A stretch of DNA of 5,327 nucleotides. It comes from Phycisphaera sp. GTDB taxonomy: Bacteria; Planctomycetota; Phycisphaerae; Phycisphaerales; Phycisphaeraceae. Positions 5,327 through 5,327 of the stretch are shown in pieces. Each line of letters starts with the position of its first letter. Position 1 is the first letter of the stretch. The stretch covers positions 1 through 5,327 of the forward strand of contig JARFRI010000215.1 in assembly GCA_029287335.1 (NCBI GenBank), in the 5' to 3' direction. Below the pieces are notes generated by a model. It was not told the origin of the DNA, did no database searches, and worked only from the letters and a program-made list of their open reading frames with translations. A program made the translations under genes and the position numbers.

Positions 5327-5327
5327 C

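Noticed and set aside
1..5327. Search for tRNA, rRNA, riboswitch, CRISPR or phage/defence genes
   Set aside because: Nearly all of the window is covered by recognisable coding regions, no gap exceeds about 115 nt, and none of the gaps shows cloverleaf, repeat-spacer or riboswitch-like structure.

Overview
The window looks like ordinary chromosomal sequence from a GC-rich bacterium (roughly 58-60% GC by eye). The secreted alpha/beta hydrolase with its C-terminal beta domain, the free-standing von Willebrand A (VWA) protein and the promoter style suggest a planctomycete, possibly the class Phycisphaerae. That placement rests on protein style only and is tentative. I found no rRNA, tRNA, CRISPR array, transposase, integrase or phage gene.

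Layout. Positions 1-140 hold the C-terminal tail of a SEDS-family (FtsW/RodA/SpoVE) cell-wall glycosyltransferase, forward strand. It is followed closely by rsmG (16S rRNA m7G527 methyltransferase), then by an intergenic space occupied by an imperfect palindrome of about 85 bp that resembles a REP element or small MITE (900-984). Next, still forward, come a VWA-domain protein with a complete MIDAS metal site (1011-2201) and a metallo-beta-lactamase-fold hydrolase of the glyoxalase II/YcbL type (2241-2912). Two genes on the reverse strand converge on these. An exported endonuclease/exonuclease/phosphatase-family protein (2919-3857) lies downstream of a larger exported alpha/beta-hydrolase esterase (3911-5326), whose start falls on the window edge.

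How the parts fit. The forward genes look like separately transcribed housekeeping or cytoplasmic functions. Each of the three complete forward genes has a -10-like hexamer (TACACT, TACAAT, TAAACT) only 6-9 nt before its best start codon, and none has a clear Shine-Dalgarno, which suggests leaderless mRNAs. The exported nuclease-like gene instead has an AAGGAG at ideal spacing. The two reverse-strand genes encode exported hydrolases and may be expressed together for breakdown of external esters and phosphodiesters, although a promoter-like site lies between them.

The three start choices (rsmG, VWA, nuclease-like) differ from the longest open frames; the reasons are given in each entry. I see no convincing new multi-gene system. 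The points most worth a second look are the palindrome that sits on the apparent 5' end of the VWA frame, the shared leaderless-promoter geometry, and the patchy third-base usage inside rsmG and the VWA gene.
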